Below are positions 38,062 through 46,286 of a DNA stretch of 64,000 nt, one piece after another; the first letter of the stretch is position 1, and each line of letters starts with the position of its first letter. Source of the stretch: Sinomonas sp. ASV486 (GTDB taxonomy: Bacteria > Actinomycetota > Actinomycetes > Actinomycetales > Micrococcaceae). The DNA lies in assembly GCF_030908215.1 (NCBI RefSeq), contig NZ_JAVFJK010000016.1, forward strand, positions 17,621 through 81,620. Reading direction: 5' to 3'. The position numbers and the translations under genes were made by a program. The notes under the pieces were generated by a model that had not been told where the DNA came from, did no database searches, and worked only from the letters and a program-made list of their open reading frames with translations.

Positions 38062-38700
38062 CTACCGCTCGAGCGGCTCCGCGGCGTCGTGCGTCACGAG
38101 GGCGTAGCGCCACGCCAGCACGGCCGCCATTCCCGCGGTCCAGCGGGCGCGCAGCAAGGCGACGTCGGCCGCAGGAGCCCCGGCCTGTTCGAGGAGTTCG
38201 GAGGCGTGCGCATCAATGAGGTCGCCCAGAAGGTACTTCGCGGCCGCGCGGCTGACCCGAGGGGCGCCCTGCGCGTACAGCGGGCCGCGCTCGAGTCGCC
38301 GCAGCGCCGGCCGGAGTCCGATCCAGAGCACCGCCCCGAGCGCGAGCACTGCGGACAACGGCACACCCGACCCCCACACGGCGAGCGCGATCAGGAGCGG
38401 AGCCGCCCCGAGTGCCGCCGACGCGAGCAGGACGAAGCTGCGCGCCGGGGCCTGGTCCGATCTGGTGCGGCCGAGGTCCGATGCCCGGCCAATTGAGTGC
38501 AGGACGGCGATCCTCGCCTCACGCATTGCCGGTCCATACTCTTCGCGAAGGGCAAGCACAGCCTTGCCCCGCCGGGGCCCGCCCGGAGCACGCGCCGAAA
38601 GATCCAGGACGGCCAAGGCGTGAGGGTCAATCCCCCGGGCCTCTGCGATGGACGTGCCCACCGAGCGCTGGCCGGGACGTGCCTGCGTTGTCACCGTCAT
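38062..38700 (-). CDS. Hypothetical membrane protein with two hydrophobic segments
   Basis: I do not recognise the family. The start at MTVTTQARPG (38700) follows a GAGAGGGGG ribosome site; an extension to 38751 exists but lacks one. The 212-residue product has a soluble N-terminal third, two adjacent hydrophobic helices (FVLLASAALGAAPLLIAL and SAVLALGAVLWIGL) and a charged C-terminal half. Upstream, 38752-38820 is AT-rich with TTGACA and TACAAT on the minus strand, but their spacing is too short for a standard promoter. Confidence 0.7.
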   Translation of the reverse strand: MTVTTQARPGQRSVGTSIAEARGIDPHALAVLDLSARAPGGPRRGKAVLALREEYGPAMREARIAVLHSIGRASDLGRTRSDQAPARSFVLLASAALGAAPLLIALAVWGSGVPLSAVLALGAVLWIGLRPALRRLERGPLYAQGAPRVSRAAAKYLLGDLIDAHASELLEQAGAPAADVALLRARWTAGMAAVLAWRYALVTHDAAEPLER

Positions 38701-38938
38701 CGGCCCCCTCTCGTTGGCTGGAATGTCTTCGGACTGAGCATCCTGAACCAACGTGACTCAAATTGTATCATCCTGTCAAATAAATGAGACGATAACACTT
38801 GTATTGCTAGGAAGTTTCTGTGAGCGTCACACTGCCCGCTTATCCCGCACTTCACTGGAGCCCTTACGTGCTGGTAGCGTCAGCGGGACGCGGCATGCCG
38901 CCACTGCTGGGGAGTGGTGCGGAAGTCGTTGTCGCGCC

Positions 38939-38980
38939 AAGACGCCCGGGCCGTATCCCCGATGGGGGCCCGGGCGTCTT
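38939..38980 (-). terminator. 14-bp hairpin terminator downstream of tRNA-Lys
   Basis: aagacgcccgggcc (38939-38952) and ggcccgggcgtctt (38967-38980) are perfect complements around a 14-nt loop. They lie directly after the tRNA 3' end in its direction. A proper T-run is lacking; actinobacterial terminators often lack one. Confidence 0.75.
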
Positions 38981-38996
38981 CGGCCCGAGTGTGTGG

Positions 38997-39069
38997 TGGG
39001 CCCCGTGGGTTTCGAACCCACGACCCGCGGATTAAAAGTCCGCTGCTCTACCAACTGAGCTAGAGGCCC
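38997..39069 (-). tRNA. tRNA-Lys (anticodon UUU)
   Basis: The 73-nt cloverleaf reads GGGCCTC (acceptor), a D arm around GCTCAGTTGGTAGAGC, the anticodon stem GCGGA/TCCGC with loop CTTTTAA (anticodon TTT), and the T arm GTGGGTTCGAAACCCAC. The acceptor 3' strand GGGGCCC is followed by discriminator A; CCA is encoded at 38994-38996. Confidence 0.97.
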
Positions 39070-39220
39070 GGTGCCCCGGCGCCGCCGGGACGGAACCACT
39101 CTAGCGCAGGGTGCCCACACGACGTCGTGCGCGGAATCCCGCGGGTACAACACAAGCCCACCGCCAGCGGCGGCCCCGCGCGAAGAGGAGTACCGTACTG
39201 GGCATGAACGAGGCAGTCGC

Positions 39221-39877
39221 ATGAGCGAGAACCCAGCATCCAGCGGTTCGGGCCCGATCAGGCCCCACAAGCCGAAGCCTTTCGCGCCCATCGACTTCGA
39301 GCCCTTTGCGGGCGGCACCGACCCCGCCCGGGTCTCCGAGGCAGCCCACCTCGCGGCTCAGGCACTCGTGCGCCGGGGGCGCGAGAGCGACGACCCAGAA
39401 GTGACCCAGCGGCTCGTCCGGCTCGCCGACGAGCAGGGACTCGAGGCTATCGCCGAGATGTGGGCCGAAAGCCCCGCCCGCTCCCTGCCAGGTGCGCTGT
39501 GGCGCCTCTACGCCCTCCGCGCCGCCACGAAGCAGGACCCCGAGCGCATCTCCGTCTACTTCAAGGCCGGCAAGGACACTGCACAGGTCTCGCACGTGGT
39601 CGCGGGCGTCGCGGAGCCGCCCGGAGCCGATGAGCTCGCCGCGATGGCGGACGCGATCCTCTCCGGTGCGTTCGACGGCGAGTTCGACGTCGCGCTCGAA
39701 CGCTCGGCGGCGTTCTGCCGCGTCGTCGCGCTCGGTCAAGCCACGGTGGCGGACAGCGCCGAATGGTCCAATTCGCAGCACGCGACCAAGCTCACGAAGA
39801 GCGCCAACCAGCTCGTGAAGACGGCCGAGGACCTCGAGGCGAGCGCCAAGGCCTGGCGCCGAGGGCAGCTGGACTGA
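39221..39877 (+). CDS. Conserved-type soluble actinobacterial protein of unknown function
   Basis: I recognise no catalytic motif. The start MSENPASS at 39221 is chosen over longer in-frame ones because upstream codons run into the tRNA gene. The 218-residue product is acidic in the middle and mostly helical, with a basic N-terminal stretch (PHKPKPFAPIDFEPF) and a helical basic C-terminus ending AKAWRRGQLD. Its ATG overlaps the stop of a possible six-codon ORF at 39204. A similar protein in related genomes is sometimes labelled DNA-binding; I cannot support that from motifs. Confidence 0.8.
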   Translation: MSENPASSGSGPIRPHKPKPFAPIDFEPFAGGTDPARVSEAAHLAAQALVRRGRESDDPEVTQRLVRLADEQGLEAIAEMWAESPARSLPGALWRLYALRAATKQDPERISVYFKAGKDTAQVSHVVAGVAEPPGADELAAMADAILSGAFDGEFDVALERSAAFCRVVALGQATVADSAEWSNSQHATKLTKSANQLVKTAEDLEASAKAWRRGQLD

Positions 39878-39913
39878 GTCTCTCGGGAGCGCACTGCCGC
39901 CGATCTGTCAAGA

Positions 39914-39940
39914 TTGACTCGGGCGCCGGGAGCGTAGAAC
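39914..39940 (+). promoter_or_regulatory. Weak candidate promoter for DUF47/pit
   Basis: TTGACT (39914-39919) is followed after 15 nt by TAGAAC (39935-39940). The spacing is shorter than ideal. It is the best -35/-10 pair I can see in the 274-bp gap upstream of the DUF47 gene. Confidence 0.3.
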
Positions 39941-39986
39941 ACTGTAGGTGGCGTCGGACCGGTGAACCCCCGGGCTCCAACTTTGA

Positions 39987-40018
39987 GCCGCTTTGAGCGG
40001 CCTTCCGCCGAGAGGCGG
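39987..40018 (+). terminator. Tandem small hairpins after the uncharacterised protein gene
   Basis: gccgc-tttga-gcggc (39987-40001) and ccgcc-gaga-ggcgg (40005-40018) are two adjacent perfect 5-bp hairpins in the gap before the DUF47 gene. They may end the upstream transcript or structure the leader of the next one. Confidence 0.4.
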
Positions 40019-40151
40019 TCCCGGTTCGGCGCCTTAGCTTTCCCGTTCACCGCTGTCCCGTAAGATGCGAAGGGCTGGCATCCGCTGGCAGGATGGCGAG
40101 CGGAACCCCGACCGCTGCGGCCAGACTCAGTACTTCCCGCGCCGGAGATCC

Positions 40152-40769
40152 ATGAAGTTCAGGCTGTTCCCCCAGGAGACCGCGGGCCTTGAACTGCTCG
40201 CGTCCATGGCCCAGCAGTCCGTGCTGGGAGTACAGACGCTCTCGGAGATGTTCGGAGCACGCCGCTCGGACTACGAGCCGCTCGTGGACATTCTCATGGC
40301 GAACGACGCGCGCACCACTGAACTCTCCCGCACGCTCCTCACCCAGCTGCGCACGAGCTTCGTCAACCCGCTCCCCCGCGAGGACCTCCTCCAGCTCTCC
40401 GAATCTCTCGCCGCGACCGTGGACCATCTCGTGGCCGTCGGCGAACTCATCCAGCTCCATGCGATCGACAGGCTGCCAGCCGAGGCTTCGGACATGCTGG
40501 ACATCGTCAATCGGCAGGCGGAACTGACCGTCGCGGCCATGCGCTCCCTGTCCCGCCTCGAAGAGCTCGAGGACTACTGGACGGACATGATCCGGCTCGC
40601 CAAGCGTGCCGAGCAGACGTACCGGGTGTGGAGCGCCTCCGCACTACGGGAGCTCTCGATCGGCCAGTTCGCCCGCACCGTCGAGGTGGCGCGTGCCCTT
40701 GTCGCGGCGGTGCACTCGCTCCAGGCGGTCGCGACCTACGTCGGCCGGATCATCGTCAGGGAGTCCTGA
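40152..40769 (+). CDS. DUF47 (PhoU-like) accessory protein of the Pit phosphate transporter
   Basis: The 205-residue protein is all helical with the DUF47 start MKFRLFPQETAGLELL and regularly spaced Glu/Asp in coiled segments, as in PhoU-like metal-binding bundles. DUF47 genes typically sit directly upstream of pit and are thought to modulate phosphate uptake. Here the stop codon is one base before the GTG of the transporter gene, so they are translationally linked. The start at 40152 follows GGAG at about -8; longer in-frame starts have no such site. Confidence 0.9.
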   Translation: MKFRLFPQETAGLELLASMAQQSVLGVQTLSEMFGARRSDYEPLVDILMANDARTTELSRTLLTQLRTSFVNPLPREDLLQLSESLAATVDHLVAVGELIQLHAIDRLPAEASDMLDIVNRQAELTVAAMRSLSRLEELEDYWTDMIRLAKRAEQTYRVWSASALRELSIGQFARTVEVARALVAAVHSLQAVATYVGRIIVRES

Positions 40770-40770
40770 G

Positions 40771-41787
40771 GTGACAGCAGCGCTCACGGGCGCGGTCATC
40801 TTGCTCGTCTGCGTGTTCGGCTTCCTCAACGGCTTCCGCGATGCTTCCGCGGCGGTCGCGCTCACCGTGCGGACCCGGGCGCTGACGCCGAGCATCGCCG
40901 TCGTGCTGACGGCGGGGTTCAACGTGCTCGGAACGCTCACGAGTGCGTGGCTGCTGAAGAACATCGGGATGGTGTTCGTGGCAGTCCCCAGCGGGAACGA
41001 TGGCCTCGTCCTGCTCGGGGCGACGCTCATCGCGGCCATCCTGTGGGGCGTCTACGGGTGGTGGCGGGGCTACCCGGCCTCGTCGACGCATGCCTTGGTG
41101 GGCGGCCTCATCGGTGCCAGCGTGGGCCTCACACTCATAGGAGACCGGGCGCCCTCCGGCCTCGACCAGGTGTTCTGGCTCTCCGTTGGGCTACCCCTGA
41201 TCGTGTCCCCGCTGCTCGCGTTCGGCGCCGCGTTCTTCCTCACCCCGCTCGTCACGTGGATCCTCCGCTACAGCCAGCCGAGTCAGGCGCACGCGGGGCT
41301 ACGGGCGGCCCAGTCCGTCGGCGCGTCGATCGTGGCGTTCGGCCATGGGCTCCAGGACGGCCAGCGGATCGTTGCCCTCTTCATCGTCGCCGCTCTCGGC
41401 TCGGGCGCGGGATTCGACGAGGTGCCGATGTGGGCGATGGTCGCGGCCGCGATCGCGCTGGGTGGCGGAACGCTGGCTGGAGGCTGGCGGATCACCTATA
41501 CGCTCAGCCATCGGCTCGTCCGCATGGACCCGCTGCGTGCGTTCGTGTCGCAGTTCGTCACGAGCGCCATGCTCGTCTTCGGCTCCCTCGGCCTCCACTG
41601 GCCGCTCTCGACCACGCACACCGTCGTCGCATCCGTGCTCGGTTCGGGCGCGAATCAGGATATCGGCTCGGTCAACGTGCCGCTCGTGGTGCGCCTCATC
41701 CGGTTCTGGCTGCTCACCCCGCTCACGACGGCGGTGCTCGGCTTCGTCCTCGGCCTCGCCTTCGAGCCCCTCGGGGACATCGGCTAA
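40771..41787 (+). CDS. pit: Inorganic phosphate transporter, PiT family
   Basis: The 338-residue membrane protein has the two PiT signature segments: GFLNGFRDASAAVAL near the N-terminus, and SIVAFGHGLQDGQRI with GLHWPLSTTHTVVASVLG in the second half. PiT carriers move metal-phosphate complexes with protons or Na+ at low affinity. The first family signature has NGFRDA where GxxDxxNA is more usual. The GTG start is one base past the DUF47 stop. The gene converges on pstB with a terminator hairpin between them. Confidence 0.92.
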   Translation: MTAALTGAVILLVCVFGFLNGFRDASAAVALTVRTRALTPSIAVVLTAGFNVLGTLTSAWLLKNIGMVFVAVPSGNDGLVLLGATLIAAILWGVYGWWRGYPASSTHALVGGLIGASVGLTLIGDRAPSGLDQVFWLSVGLPLIVSPLLAFGAAFFLTPLVTWILRYSQPSQAHAGLRAAQSVGASIVAFGHGLQDGQRIVALFIVAALGSGAGFDEVPMWAMVAAAIALGGGTLAGGWRITYTLSHRLVRMDPLRAFVSQFVTSAMLVFGSLGLHWPLSTTHTVVASVLGSGANQDIGSVNVPLVVRLIRFWLLTPLTTAVLGFVLGLAFEPLGDIG

Positions 41788-41840
41788 CGGACTAGTCGAG
41801 TCGTACCGGCGTTCGCCGAGTGGGAGCACCCCGACAAGAG

Positions 41841-41876
41841 CGGCGGGCACCACGCCTGAGGCGCGGCAGCCCGCCG
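41841..41876. terminator. Bidirectional terminator between pit and pstB
   Basis: cggcgggc (41841-41848) and gcccgccg (41869-41876) are perfect 8-bp arms, with a small gcct/aggc hairpin inside the loop. The position between two convergent genes suits termination in both directions. Confidence 0.65.
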
Positions 41877-41908
41877 TCGTGCGTGTTATGCGTCCTAGCC
41901 GATGCAGC

Positions 41909-42688
41909 TCACCCGAAACGGCCGGAGACGTAGTCCTCCGTCTGCTTGTCCTTCGGGTTGTTGAAGATCGTCGTGGTGTCGTCGTACTCGATGAGGTGGC
42001 CGGGCTTGCCGGTACCGGCGATGTTGAAGAACGCCGTCTTGTCCGACACGCGCGCGGCCTGCTGCATGTTGTGCGTGACGATGACGACTGTGTAGTTCTC
42101 CTTGAGTTCCTCGATGAGGTCCTCGATCGCGAGGGTCGAGATCGGGTCGAGGGCCGAGCAGGGCTCGTCCATGAGGAGCACATCCGGCTTCACGGCAATG
42201 GCGCGGGCGATGCACAGGCGCTGCTGCTGACCGCCGGACAGGCCCGAACCCGGCTTGTTGAGGCGGTCCTTGACCTCGTTCCAGAGGTTGGCGCCACGCA
42301 GCGACTGCTCGGCGAGGGCGTCGGCGTCCGACTTGGAGATCTTGCGGCCGTTGAGCTTGACGCCAGCCAGGACGTTGTCCTTGATCGACATCGTCGGGAA
42401 CGGGTTGGGCCGCTGGAAGACCATCCCCACGTGCGAGCGCACGGCCACCGGATCGACCCCTGGCCCGTAGAGGTCATCGCCGTCCAGCATCACCTGGCCC
42501 TTGACGTACGCGCGCGGGATGACCTCGTGCATGCGGTTGAGCGTGCGGAGGAAGGTGGACTTGCCGCAGCCCGACGGACCGATGAACGCTGTGACTGACT
42601 TGGGCTCGATGTTGATGTTGACGCCCTCGACGGCGAGGAAGTCACCGTAGTAGATGTTCAGATCATGGACGTCGATGCGCTTGGACAT
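41909..42688 (-). CDS. pstB: Phosphate ABC transporter ATPase PstB
   Basis: The 259-residue ATPase matches PstB in length and motifs: Walker [10 protein letters not shown] at 37-45, [14 protein letters not shown], Walker [14 protein letters not shown], and an H-loop VTHNMQQ. The N-terminal [16 protein letters not shown] is typical. It energises high-affinity phosphate import through PstA/PstC. AGAAGGA precedes the ATG, 33 nt after pstA ends. It is the last gene of pstSCAB; no phoU follows. Confidence 0.97.
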   Translation of the reverse strand: MSKRIDVHDLNIYYGDFLAVEGVNINIEPKSVTAFIGPSGCGKSTFLRTLNRMHEVIPRAYVKGQVMLDGDDLYGPGVDPVAVRSHVGMVFQRPNPFPTMSIKDNVLAGVKLNGRKISKSDADALAEQSLRGANLWNEVKDRLNKPGSGLSGGQQQRLCIARAIAVKPDVLLMDEPCSALDPISTLAIEDLIEELKENYTVVIVTHNMQQAARVSDKTAFFNIAGTGKPGHLIEYDDTTTIFNNPKDKQTEDYVSGRFG

Positions 42689-42721
42689 GCTGTTCCTTCT
42701 GGATTCTGAGGTGAAGTCTGG

Positions 42722-43828
42722 TCAGCGGCCGGTCTTGGGGGCGAACACCCGGGCGATCAGGCGGGCCGCGAGGTTCAGGAGCATCACGAGGATGATGAGC
42801 ACCAGGGCCGCACCCCACGCCCGCTGGGTGCTCGGATCCGGGTTCGACGGCGAGGTCGGGTTCAGGATCTGCGTGTAGATGAACGTCGGGAGCGAGGACA
42901 TCCAGTCCGCGAACACATTGAGGTTGATCTTCGTCGCGAAGCCCGCCGTGACGAGGATCGGGGCCGTCTCGCCGATGACGCGCGCGATCGCGAGGGTCAC
43001 GCCGGACGCGATGCCGGAAATCGCCGTCGGGATCACGATCATGAGGATCGTGCGCCACTTCCGCACGCCGAGGGCGTAGGAAGCCTCGCGCAACTCATTC
43101 GGGACGATGCGCAGCATCTCCTCGCTCGAGCGCACCACCACGGGAATCATGAGCACCGAGAGCGCGACGGCGGCGACGAACCCGGTCTTCGTGCCTGGGC
43201 CCAGGATCGTGGCGAAGAACGCCGCCGCGAAGAGGCCGGCCACGATGGACGGGATGCCGGTCATGACGTCCACGAAGAACGTGATCGCACGCGACAGGCG
43301 TCCGTCGTTGCCGTACTCGACGAGGTAGATCGACGTCAGCAGGCCGATCGGAACGGAGATGATCGTGGCCCAGAGCGTGATGAGCAGCGTGCCCATGAGC
43401 GAGTGGTAGATGCCCCCGAGGACCTTGGTGCCCTCGTTGACCGACTGGTTGTCCTGGATGCCGCTCACGCCGTTCATCGACGTGCCGAGGAAGCCGGGCG
43501 TGAGCAGGCCTTTGAGGCCCTCGACGAGGACAGTCCAGATGACCGAGATCAGGGGAAGGAGCGCGATGAGGAACGCGGCGGCCACGAGGCACGTCGCTAG
43601 CTTGTCCTTGGCCTTGCGCGGGCCCTCGACGGCAGCGCTCCAGGCGACGAACACGATCGTGAACGTGATCGCGGCGAAGATGCCCCACCCGAACGGGTTG
43701 AAGCCGATCAGGGACGAGATCGCGGCCCCCACGATCAGCGCGACGACGAGAGCCGCCCAGGGCGCGAACGACGGCAGACGATTGCGGGTCAGCGCTGAGC
43801 TGCGGCGCTGGGGAGCGGTGATGGCCAT
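42722..43828 (-). CDS. pstA: Phosphate ABC transporter permease PstA
   Basis: The 368-residue permease has an extended N-terminal part with extra hydrophobic helices (about 25-110) before the usual permease domain, common in actinobacterial PstA. The cytoplasmic EAA-type loop is NELREASYALGVRKWRTI, followed by the family motif RVIGETAPIL. Its ATG is one base after the pstC stop, so the two subunits are probably translationally coupled. The partner is PstC; ATPase PstB and binding protein PstS complete the importer. Confidence 0.95.
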   Translation of the reverse strand: MAITAPQRRSSALTRNRLPSFAPWAALVVALIVGAAISSLIGFNPFGWGIFAAITFTIVFVAWSAAVEGPRKAKDKLATCLVAAAFLIALLPLISVIWTVLVEGLKGLLTPGFLGTSMNGVSGIQDNQSVNEGTKVLGGIYHSLMGTLLITLWATIISVPIGLLTSIYLVEYGNDGRLSRAITFFVDVMTGIPSIVAGLFAAAFFATILGPGTKTGFVAAVALSVLMIPVVVRSSEEMLRIVPNELREASYALGVRKWRTILMIVIPTAISGIASGVTLAIARVIGETAPILVTAGFATKINLNVFADWMSSLPTFIYTQILNPTSPSNPDPSTQRAWGAALVLIILVMLLNLAARLIARVFAPKTGR

Positions 43829-43829
43829 G

Positions 43830-44789
43830 TCAGTTCGCTCCCGAGAATTCCTTGTGGCGGCTGATGACCCAGCGCGCGACGACGTTGACTGCGAGGGTAA
43901 TCACGAACAGCACGAGGCCGGCCGCGATGAGCTGGCTCAGGCTCAGGCCCGTAGCCTCCGGGAAGTTCAGCGCGATCTCCGCGGCGATGGTCTGGTTCCC
44001 GGACCTGATGAGGCTCGCGATGAGCGGTCCGGACGAGAGGACGAGGGCCACGGCCATTGTCTCGCCGAGCGCACGCCCGAGGCCGAGCATGATCGCACTG
44101 ATGACGCCGGGGCGCGCGAAGGGGAACACAGTCATGCGGACCATCTCCCAGCGCGTGGCGCCGAGCGCCAGAGCGGCCTCCTCGTGCAGCGTGGGCGTCT
44201 GCAGGAAGATCTCGCGAGTGATCGAAGTGATGATCGGGATCACCATGACCGCGAGCACGATCGACGCGGTGAAGATCGTCTTGCCCGTCGCCGAGGCGGG
44301 CCCAGCGAAGATCGGGATCCAGCCGAGCGTCGAGGCGAGCCACGTGTAGCCCGGAACGACGGCCGGAGCGAGGAACGAGATGCCCCACGCGCCGAAGACT
44401 ACGGACGGAATGGCTGCGAGCAGGTCGATAACGTATCCGAGGATCTGGGCCAGCGCGCGCGGGGCGTAGTGCGAGATGAACAGCGCAACGCCGATCGAGA
44501 TGGGCGTAGCGATGATGAGCGCGATGGCCGCGGCGATCACCGTGCCGACCACGAGCGGACCGATGTAGGCCCAGAAGCCCTTTCCACCTGCGATCTCGCT
44601 CTGGGGGGCAACGAGGGCCGGGACCGCCTGCCCGATCAGGAAGGCCGCGACGGCGAAGAGCACGACAAGGATGACGATGCCAGCCGTGACAGCGGCGCCC
44701 GAGAAGACCTTGTCCCCAGTCCCGCCCTTGCTCGAGCCGAAGCCGCCGCGGGATCTCTCGGCGCCCTTGGTGGTTTGAGTTGTGGTCAC
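43830..44789 (-). CDS. pstC: Phosphate ABC transporter permease PstC
   Basis: The 319-residue permease starts with a short charged N-terminus, then GDKVFSGAAVTAGIVILV, as in PstC. It carries the EAA loop EEAALALGATRWEMVRM and the GRALGETMAVALV motif. I place the start at GTG 44789 because AAGGGG lies 6 nt upstream and known PstC proteins begin similarly; ATG 44840 is an in-frame alternative adding 17 residues, with a weaker GAGGG site. Confidence 0.92.
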   Translation of the reverse strand: MTTTQTTKGAERSRGGFGSSKGGTGDKVFSGAAVTAGIVILVVLFAVAAFLIGQAVPALVAPQSEIAGGKGFWAYIGPLVVGTVIAAAIALIIATPISIGVALFISHYAPRALAQILGYVIDLLAAIPSVVFGAWGISFLAPAVVPGYTWLASTLGWIPIFAGPASATGKTIFTASIVLAVMVIPIITSITREIFLQTPTLHEEAALALGATRWEMVRMTVFPFARPGVISAIMLGLGRALGETMAVALVLSSGPLIASLIRSGNQTIAAEIALNFPEATGLSLSQLIAAGLVLFVITLAVNVVARWVISRHKEFSGAN

Positions 44790-44870
44790 ATCCAACCCCT
44801 TGAGTGCGGCTGGCCGGTGCCCGCCGTCTGTTCGTGTCATCGTGTCACGCCCTCTGGTACTCAGCGCAAT

Positions 44871-44904
44871 GCCCGCCCCGTCCGATTCCTCGGACGAGAC
44901 GGGC
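44871..44904 (-). terminator. Hairpin between pstS and pstC
   Basis: Arms gcccg/cgggc and cgtccga/tcggacg form a 12-bp stem with a 3x3 internal loop and a ttcc tetraloop. Placed just after pstS, it probably stabilises pstS mRNA or partly terminates transcription, making binding protein more abundant than the membrane subunits. Confidence 0.6.
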
Positions 44905-44933
44905 CTGCGCCGTGCTGATGCTGTGGTGAATTG

Positions 44934-46052
44934 TTAGGACTTGACCTTGATCGAGTCGATCGCGGTCTTCGCCTTCGCGGCGAGGTCCGAGGAGAGCGGG
45001 GCGCTCTTCGCGGCAGCGGCAGCGTTCTTCTGGCCGTCAGCGGAGACGACGTAGGTCTCCCACGCCTTCACGAGGTCCACGGTGGCCTGGTCCTTGTAGG
45101 TCGTGCAGACCACGTGGTACGAGACGAGGACGATCGGGTACGCCGAGGAGTCGGTCGTCTTGCGGTCCAGGTTGATGGCGAGGTCGTTGGCCGCGCGGCC
45201 GTCGACCGGCTTCGAGAGGGCCACGGCCTTCGCGGCGCCATCAGCGGAGAGGGCCACGAACTTGTCGCCGACCTTGACCTTGGCCTTGCCGAGGGTGCCG
45301 GTCACGGCAGAGTCATCGGCGTAGGCGAAGGCACCGGGGGTGTCGGTGACGGTCTTGACAACACCAGAAGTGCCCTTGGCGTTCTCGCCCGGGAGCGAGG
45401 CCGGCCACGTCTGGGCGCCCTTGTCGGTCCACACCGACGGGGCGGCCGCGGCGAGGTACTCCGTGAAGTTCTGGGTGGTGCCCGAGTCGTCGGAGCGGTG
45501 CACCGGCGTGATCTTCAGGTCAGGCAGCTTGGCGCCGGAGTTGTCGGCGGCGATAGCCGGGTCGTTCCAGTTGGTGATCGTGCCACGGAAGATCTTGGCG
45601 ATCGTGTCGGCGGTGAGGTTGAGGTCCGTCACGCCCGAGACGTTGAAGGTCACGGCGATCGGGGAGATGTAGACCGGAATGTCGAGCGCGCCGTCGGGGC
45701 CGCAGACAGCCTTGGCGGACTCGAGCTCGTCCGTCTTCATGGCGGCGTCGGTGCCGGCGAACTGGCTCGCGCCGGAGATGAAGGTCTTGCGGCCGGCGCC
45801 CGAGCCGTCCGGGGAGTACTGGACGGTGACGCCCGGGTTGGCCTGCGTGAAGCCCTGCTTCCACGCATCGATGGCCGAGGACTGGGCGCTCGAACCGGTG
45901 CCGGTGAGGGTGCCCGTGACCTTGGGGCCGGACGATGCCGAGCCGGTGTTGGTGGTGCCAGCGGTGTTGTCTGAACCGCAGGCGGACAGCGCGAGCGCGC
46001 CAGCTGCGACGACAGCGACGGCCGAGAGGCGGCCGATACGGAGAGCCTTCAC
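44934..46052 (-). CDS. pstS: Phosphate-binding lipoprotein PstS
   Basis: The 372-residue precursor has a lipoprotein signal peptide with lipobox LSAC and the acylated Cys at 25. The mature part shows PstS phosphate-site segments: TGTGSSAQSSAIDAWKQGF, the motif GSGAGRKTF, a FAGTDAAM turn, and VHRSDDSGTTQNF. It delivers phosphate to PstCAB. The first gene of the operon; a candidate PHO box lies about 85-105 bp upstream. Confidence 0.97.
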   Translation of the reverse strand: MKALRIGRLSAVAVVAAGALALSACGSDNTAGTTNTGSASSGPKVTGTLTGTGSSAQSSAIDAWKQGFTQANPGVTVQYSPDGSGAGRKTFISGASQFAGTDAAMKTDELESAKAVCGPDGALDIPVYISPIAVTFNVSGVTDLNLTADTIAKIFRGTITNWNDPAIAADNSGAKLPDLKITPVHRSDDSGTTQNFTEYLAAAAPSVWTDKGAQTWPASLPGENAKGTSGVVKTVTDTPGAFAYADDSAVTGTLGKAKVKVGDKFVALSADGAAKAVALSKPVDGRAANDLAINLDRKTTDSSAYPIVLVSYHVVCTTYKDQATVDLVKAWETYVVSADGQKNAAAAAKSAPLSSDLAAKAKTAIDSIKVKS

Positions 46053-46136
46053 GAAGGTGCCCCTTCCAGGGTGGTTGAGTGCGTACGAGCCGTACTGAAG
46101 TCGAAGCTAGAGCCGACAGGTGAAGACTCTGCTCGC

Positions 46137-46158
46137 CGATGGTTAACGGAAAATGAAC
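46137..46158 (-). promoter_or_regulatory. Candidate PHO box (PhoP operator) upstream of pstS
   Basis: On the minus strand two 11-nt direct repeats read GTTCATTTTCC and GTTAACCATCG. This is the GTTCACC-type repeat with 11-nt period that PhoP binds in Streptomyces. Position, spacing and gene context fit phosphate-starvation induction of pstSCAB; the second repeat deviates at one core base. Confidence 0.6.
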
Positions 46159-46286
46159 GACACACCGATTCGGCGTGACGATGGGCCCTATGGCCTTGCC
46201 TTCTCCGTCACACCGCACTAATGGAACATCACGCGAGCGGGAGACAACAGGGAGGTGAACTCAGACAGGCTCCCTAGACTGCACCC

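Noticed and set aside
38755..38790. TTGACA and TACAAT as a promoter for the membrane protein gene at 38700
   Set aside because: Only 7 nt separate the two hexamers, too few for a standard promoter; the region is AT-rich but no proper pair was found.
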